DNA of 8,042 nucleotides. Source: Planctomycetales bacterium (GTDB taxonomy: Bacteria > Planctomycetota > Planctomycetia > Pirellulales > Thermoguttaceae). Where the stretch lies: the NCBI GenBank assembly GCA_007122045.1, contig SKJM01000771.1, forward strand, positions 1 through 8,042, given 5' to 3'. Positions 5,520 through 8,042 of the stretch are shown piece after piece. Position numbers and translations under genes: made by a program. The notes under the pieces were generated by a model. That model had not been told where the DNA came from, ran no database searches, and worked only from the letters and a program-made list of their open reading frames with translations. The first letter of the stretch is position 1. Each line of letters starts with the position of its first letter.

Positions 5520-6306
5520 CGAGTCGGCCCCAACAGCACAGATTGACAAGCAACTTCAACCATTCCGCGAGGACAAGCGATTTGAGCTTGTCGTCTTCCA
5601 TCCGGCGTACGAGTATGAACAGTTTGTGGGTGGCATCGAACCGATAGTGAGGAACGGCACACTCGCATTTCAGGTGAAAGGGGGAATCTTCCTGCAGCTT
5701 TGCCGCCGAGCCGAACAGTGCTCCAAGGGGCCGCGGGTTCGGCCCGTCGTGTTGGTGATTGACGAGATCAATCGCGGCAACCTGCCAAAGCTGCTTGGCG
5801 AACTGGTTTATGCCCTGGAATACCGTGATCAACCGGTAACGCTGCCGTTCGTCTGCGAGGGGCGCGCGGATTTGATCGTACCCGGCAACCTGTACATCAT
5901 TGCAACGATGAACTCCGCGGATCGTTCCATTGGTCATATCGATGTCGCCATCCGCCGACGTTTTGGCCTGCGCCATGTTGCACCAGATTCGGAGGTTGTT
6001 CGCGCGGCCTGGCACGACGCACAAGAACAAAGCTACGGCGAGCGTTTGGTGAAACTCATGGAGCAGCTCAACGCCATGCTCGACACGGGCAACGACCGCA
6101 ATGCTCAAGCGGAAATGGGGATCGGTCACTCCTATTTTCTCCCGAGCGCAGGTGCGTCGGGCGAGGTTGCCCAGCAACAGGTCCGGATGAAATGGGAGCA
6201 TCAGGTGCAGCCGCTGCTTCGCGAGTATGCGCAGCTTCTGAACCTGGGGGCAGATGCCCTCGGTAAATGGTTACATCCGTTGGATCAGGTTCTGCCGCAG
6301 CCATGA
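5416..6306 (+). CDS. mcrB: McrB-type AAA+ GTPase motor subunit
   Basis: The motor of a type IV McrBC restriction complex, which hydrolyses GTP and translocates DNA with McrC. Visible motifs: QVILYGAPGTGKT with Walker A at 11-18; Walker B VVLVIDEINRGN with D116, E117, N119 and R120; the McrB-specific MNSADRS at 165-171 (usual form MNTADRS); and arginine-finger region AIRRRFG at 179-184. This 296-residue frame starts at a TTG with only a weak purine run before it, and it lacks any DNA-recognition domain. Homology seems to begin slightly upstream (KDLLHQFG from 5407); the frame is open from 5386, after a TAG at 5383. The DNA-binding module sits in the preceding, overlapping frame, so a one-base shift separates them. 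The stop overlaps the McrC start (ATGA). Either a split McrB with internal initiation or a frameshifted gene. Confidence 0.85.
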   Translation: MHQFGQVILYGAPGTGKTREAKRAALAILSGKEPDESAPTAQIDKQLQPFREDKRFELVVFHPAYEYEQFVGGIEPIVRNGTLAFQVKGGIFLQLCRRAEQCSKGPRVRPVVLVIDEINRGNLPKLLGELVYALEYRDQPVTLPFVCEGRADLIVPGNLYIIATMNSADRSIGHIDVAIRRRFGLRHVAPDSEVVRAAWHDAQEQSYGERLVKLMEQLNAMLDTGNDRNAQAEMGIGHSYFLPSAGASGEVAQQQVRMKWEHQVQPLLREYAQLLNLGADALGKWLHPLDQVLPQP

Positions 6307-7715
6307 GTGCCGAAGGGACCGGAAATCTGCCCGCCGTTGTCCTCCCTCGCGAGGTGACGCTCTTCGAGTACGATACTTGTGCCGATCGGGACGCAGCAGT
6401 CCTCTTGTACCAGCGCAAGGAACACCTCAGACCGTACCTGCAAGCCCAATGGTTGGTGCGCTCCTTCGATGAGGACCGATTGCATCTTTGTGCATCCCAT
6501 TACGTCGGGCTGTTGCCGTTCCGAGATGAGGACGGATTGCACCTCTTGCTGATCGCCCCAAAGGGCTGCCGACAAGAGCCTCGCCTTGGTCTTTTGCGTT
6601 TCCTGGAACTGCTTGCGCTGGGGGAAGGCGAAACGCCACCGGAGGACGTCCCAGGGTGGGGAGGTCAACTAGGCCCGCACCCGTTCCTCCTGTTTCTTGC
6701 GAGGCACTATGCGCAGTTGCTTCAAGAACTGTGCCGTCGGGACTTTCGCTCTTACTACCGTAACGAGGAAGCGGAACTGCGCAGTCACATTCGGGGCCGG
6801 CTTCAGCTTGCAGGCTATGTGCGGGGAGCGCTTCGCGGCAAGCCGCATGTGCTTCCGTGCCGTTGGGAAGAGTTTACGGTTGACAACTGGGATAACCGTA
6901 TTCTTTGGGCTGCCGCCCGCCGACTCCGATGCGTTGCCGCAGCCCTTGACTCTGAAGTCGGTGCGTCGGTGTGGGAACCTTTCCAGAAGCTCTTACCCTG
7001 GTTCAGCGGTGTCGAAGAAGTAACCATCACTTCTGCAGACCTTCAGAAGGCGCGGCTCGAACGCACATCGCGCGCCTATCGGCGGGCCTTCGACTGGGCA
7101 CGCCTCCTGCTGCGAGGAAGCGATCTGCCGTCCCCAAGCGGCCAAGCCCCTGCGCTGGCTCTTGATGCCAATCGTGCCTTTGAGCGATTTGCTGAAGTGG
7201 TTGCGCAGGCCGCGTTGCCCGATGCGACCTGGCAAGCGGCATTTCGCAATTCCAGGCCGTTCCTTAGCGGGCAACAGCATCAGACGCATGAGCCAGACAT
7301 TGTCCTATGGAAGTCACAGGAATCGTACGCTGTAGGGGATGCGAAGTATAAGGATGTTCTGGAAAGGGCGATGGCCTCACAACTTGAGAGCGGCGAGGAG
7401 GTTCTGCGGGTTTGCATACGGCCTGCTGACTGGAATCAGCTTTATGTCTACATGCGTCTCTATGGCGCCTCGTGTGGCTTCTTCGTGGTCCCCTTCTGGA
7501 ACATGGACGGCGAGCCTTTCGAATGGCTGGACAACTTCCACTTTGCAGTTCCGCCATGTGATGGCCATGTCCGTGTGGCCGTACTTGCGATCAACTTGCT
7601 GCAAAGGCGTCAATCTTTGAAAGACGTGAAGCGGGCGGCAGCCGACCGCCTCCGCCAATGGATCGCCCACCAGTCCAACGGCGAGCATGACGCCGGAGCC
7701 ATCCACGTTGCGTGA
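6303..7715 (+). CDS. mcrC: McrC nuclease subunit of the McrBC restriction system
   Basis: A 470-residue protein of the McrC family (PF10117 type), the nuclease partner of McrB. ATG at 6303 is chosen because it forms the ATGA overlap with the McrB stop; an in-frame start at 6267 would lie further inside mcrB. The N-terminal half holds the McrB-contacting region (residues about 15-130), followed by YYRNEEAELRSHIRGRL, a conserved-looking McrC segment. The C-terminal half carries the PD-(D/E)xK nuclease core: HEPDIVLW with D332, then YAVGDAKYK with D346 and K348. Length and motifs indicate an intact catalytic subunit. Translational coupling to mcrB implies the two are made together. Activity would depend on whether the upstream recognition module is produced in frame. 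Confidence 0.92.
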   Translation: MSAEGTGNLPAVVLPREVTLFEYDTCADRDAAVLLYQRKEHLRPYLQAQWLVRSFDEDRLHLCASHYVGLLPFRDEDGLHLLLIAPKGCRQEPRLGLLRFLELLALGEGETPPEDVPGWGGQLGPHPFLLFLARHYAQLLQELCRRDFRSYYRNEEAELRSHIRGRLQLAGYVRGALRGKPHVLPCRWEEFTVDNWDNRILWAAARRLRCVAAALDSEVGASVWEPFQKLLPWFSGVEEVTITSADLQKARLERTSRAYRRAFDWARLLLRGSDLPSPSGQAPALALDANRAFERFAEVVAQAALPDATWQAAFRNSRPFLSGQQHQTHEPDIVLWKSQESYAVGDAKYKDVLERAMASQLESGEEVLRVCIRPADWNQLYVYMRLYGASCGFFVVPFWNMDGEPFEWLDNFHFAVPPCDGHVRVAVLAINLLQRRQSLKDVKRAAADRLRQWIAHQSNGEHDAGAIHVA

Positions 7716-7743
7716 CGCAAGCTGCTCCAGTCGAGTTGGCGAT

Positions 7744-7859
7744 CTACTGCCAGTCCTCAAGAACCAAGCCGGGTATCCGGCTGAACTCGGACGTGTTGTG
7801 CGTTACCAGGGTTACGCGATTGGCCAGATGAAAGAGTTGGTGTCGAGCAGGTGGCTCAC
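7744..7859 (-). pseudogene. vapC: VapC-type PIN toxin gene with the middle deleted
   Basis: On the - strand GTG at 7859-7857 overlaps the stop of the antitoxin gene by GTGA, the usual vapBC arrangement, and reads MSHLLDTNSFI, the first strand of a PIN-domain RNase with its first acidic residue (D6). The frame then ends at a TAA within a few codons. In another frame, just beyond, the sequence reads NRVTLVTHNTSEFSRIPGLVLEDWQ and stops at 7744-7746, a clear VapC C-terminus. Only about 116 bases remain of a gene normally near 400, so roughly 280 bases encoding the central helices and the other acidic residues are gone, and the two ends are out of frame. The toxin cannot be active. Full-length size is family knowledge; the deletion is inferred. 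Confidence 0.7.
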
Positions 7860-8042
7860 CCCAGCGGCTCCCGCTGTTCGTATTCGCCCTGCTCCGGCCG
7901 CTCCAGGGGCCCCTCCCAATTGCCGGCCGTCTCAAGAATGCGGCGGCGCCACTCGTCGGGCGATAGGGCCGCTGGGGGGACCGGTTCGACCGAAATCTGG
8001 ACCTCTCGATCCGCATCGGCCGATCCGACGGGCAATGCCAAT
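7856..8042 (-). CDS. VapB-like antitoxin, 5' end beyond the window
   Basis: The frame is open from the window edge (8042) to TGA at 7858-7856 and ends WEGPLERPEQGEYEQREPLG. The tail RPEQGEYEQREPL is the kind of short acidic peptide found at the C-terminus of VapB-like antitoxins paired with PIN toxins, where it contacts the toxin. The middle (EVQISVEPVPPAALSPDEWRRRILETAGNWEG) fits a linker and helix. The N-terminal DNA-binding part should lie outside the window; the TTG at 8041 is probably internal. Its stop overlaps the vapC GTG, and vapC is gutted, so this antitoxin is likely an orphan. The identification rests on tail motif and context, with no family search. Confidence 0.6.
   Translation of the reverse strand, partial: LALPVGSADADREVQISVEPVPPAALSPDEWRRRILETAGNWEGPLERPEQGEYEQREPLG

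Noticed and set aside
5413..6201. 262-codon - strand frame opposite McrB
   Set aside because: Antisense shadow of a well-supported AAA+ domain.
6267..6302. Upstream in-frame start for McrC
   Set aside because: The ATG at 6303 gives the typical ATGA overlap with the mcrB stop, and the extra 12 residues (GSGSAA-like) look non-native.
1..8042. CRISPR arrays, tRNA or rRNA genes, intact insertion sequences
   Set aside because: No regularly spaced repeats, cloverleaf with tRNA consensus bases, rRNA segments or transposase frames were seen.

Overview
The window is G+C-rich bacterial DNA. The mix of genes (a NifS-type cysteine desulfurase, a multi-pass polyferredoxin, a RecF/OLD-like AAA ATPase, McrBC and a VapBC remnant) would suit a planctomycete or similar lineage. 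That is an impression only; no single gene here fixes the taxonomy.

There are three regions. (1) Positions 1-2622 look like ordinary chromosome: a complete cysteine desulfurase on the + strand faces, tail to tail, a membrane 4Fe-4S polyferredoxin on the - strand. (2) Positions 2623-7715 look like a defence island with every gene on the + strand. It starts with about 1 kb of gene-free, hairpin-rich DNA holding a 31-codon relic of an ATPase 3' end. Next come a full AAA ATPase (366 aa) with a GTG start, a truncated 52-codon partner reading frame, and a type IV McrBC restriction locus. The McrBC locus comprises a small His/Cys-bearing N-terminal domain, the McrB AAA+ GTPase in another reading frame, and the McrC nuclease subunit. 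(3) Positions 7744-8042 hold, on the - strand, the 3' part of a VapB-like antitoxin gene and a VapC toxin gene whose middle has been lost.

McrB (motor) and McrC (PD-(D/E)xK nuclease) would together form a GTP-driven complex that cuts modified DNA, with specificity coming from the N-terminal module. Here that module is separated from the motor by a one-base frame change, so the system is either translated as two polypeptides or broken. The AAA ATPase has no nuclease domain, and its likely partner gene is cut short. A 108-bp direct repeat made of the ATPase 3' end and the first three partner codons lies on both sides of the intact ATPase, which points to past duplication or recombination. Decay of the ATPase partner, of McrB continuity and of VapC in one window suggests a turnover zone.

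The best candidates for something undescribed are a compact structured-RNA candidate just upstream of the ATPase gene (3429-3534) and the unusual N-terminal McrB module.
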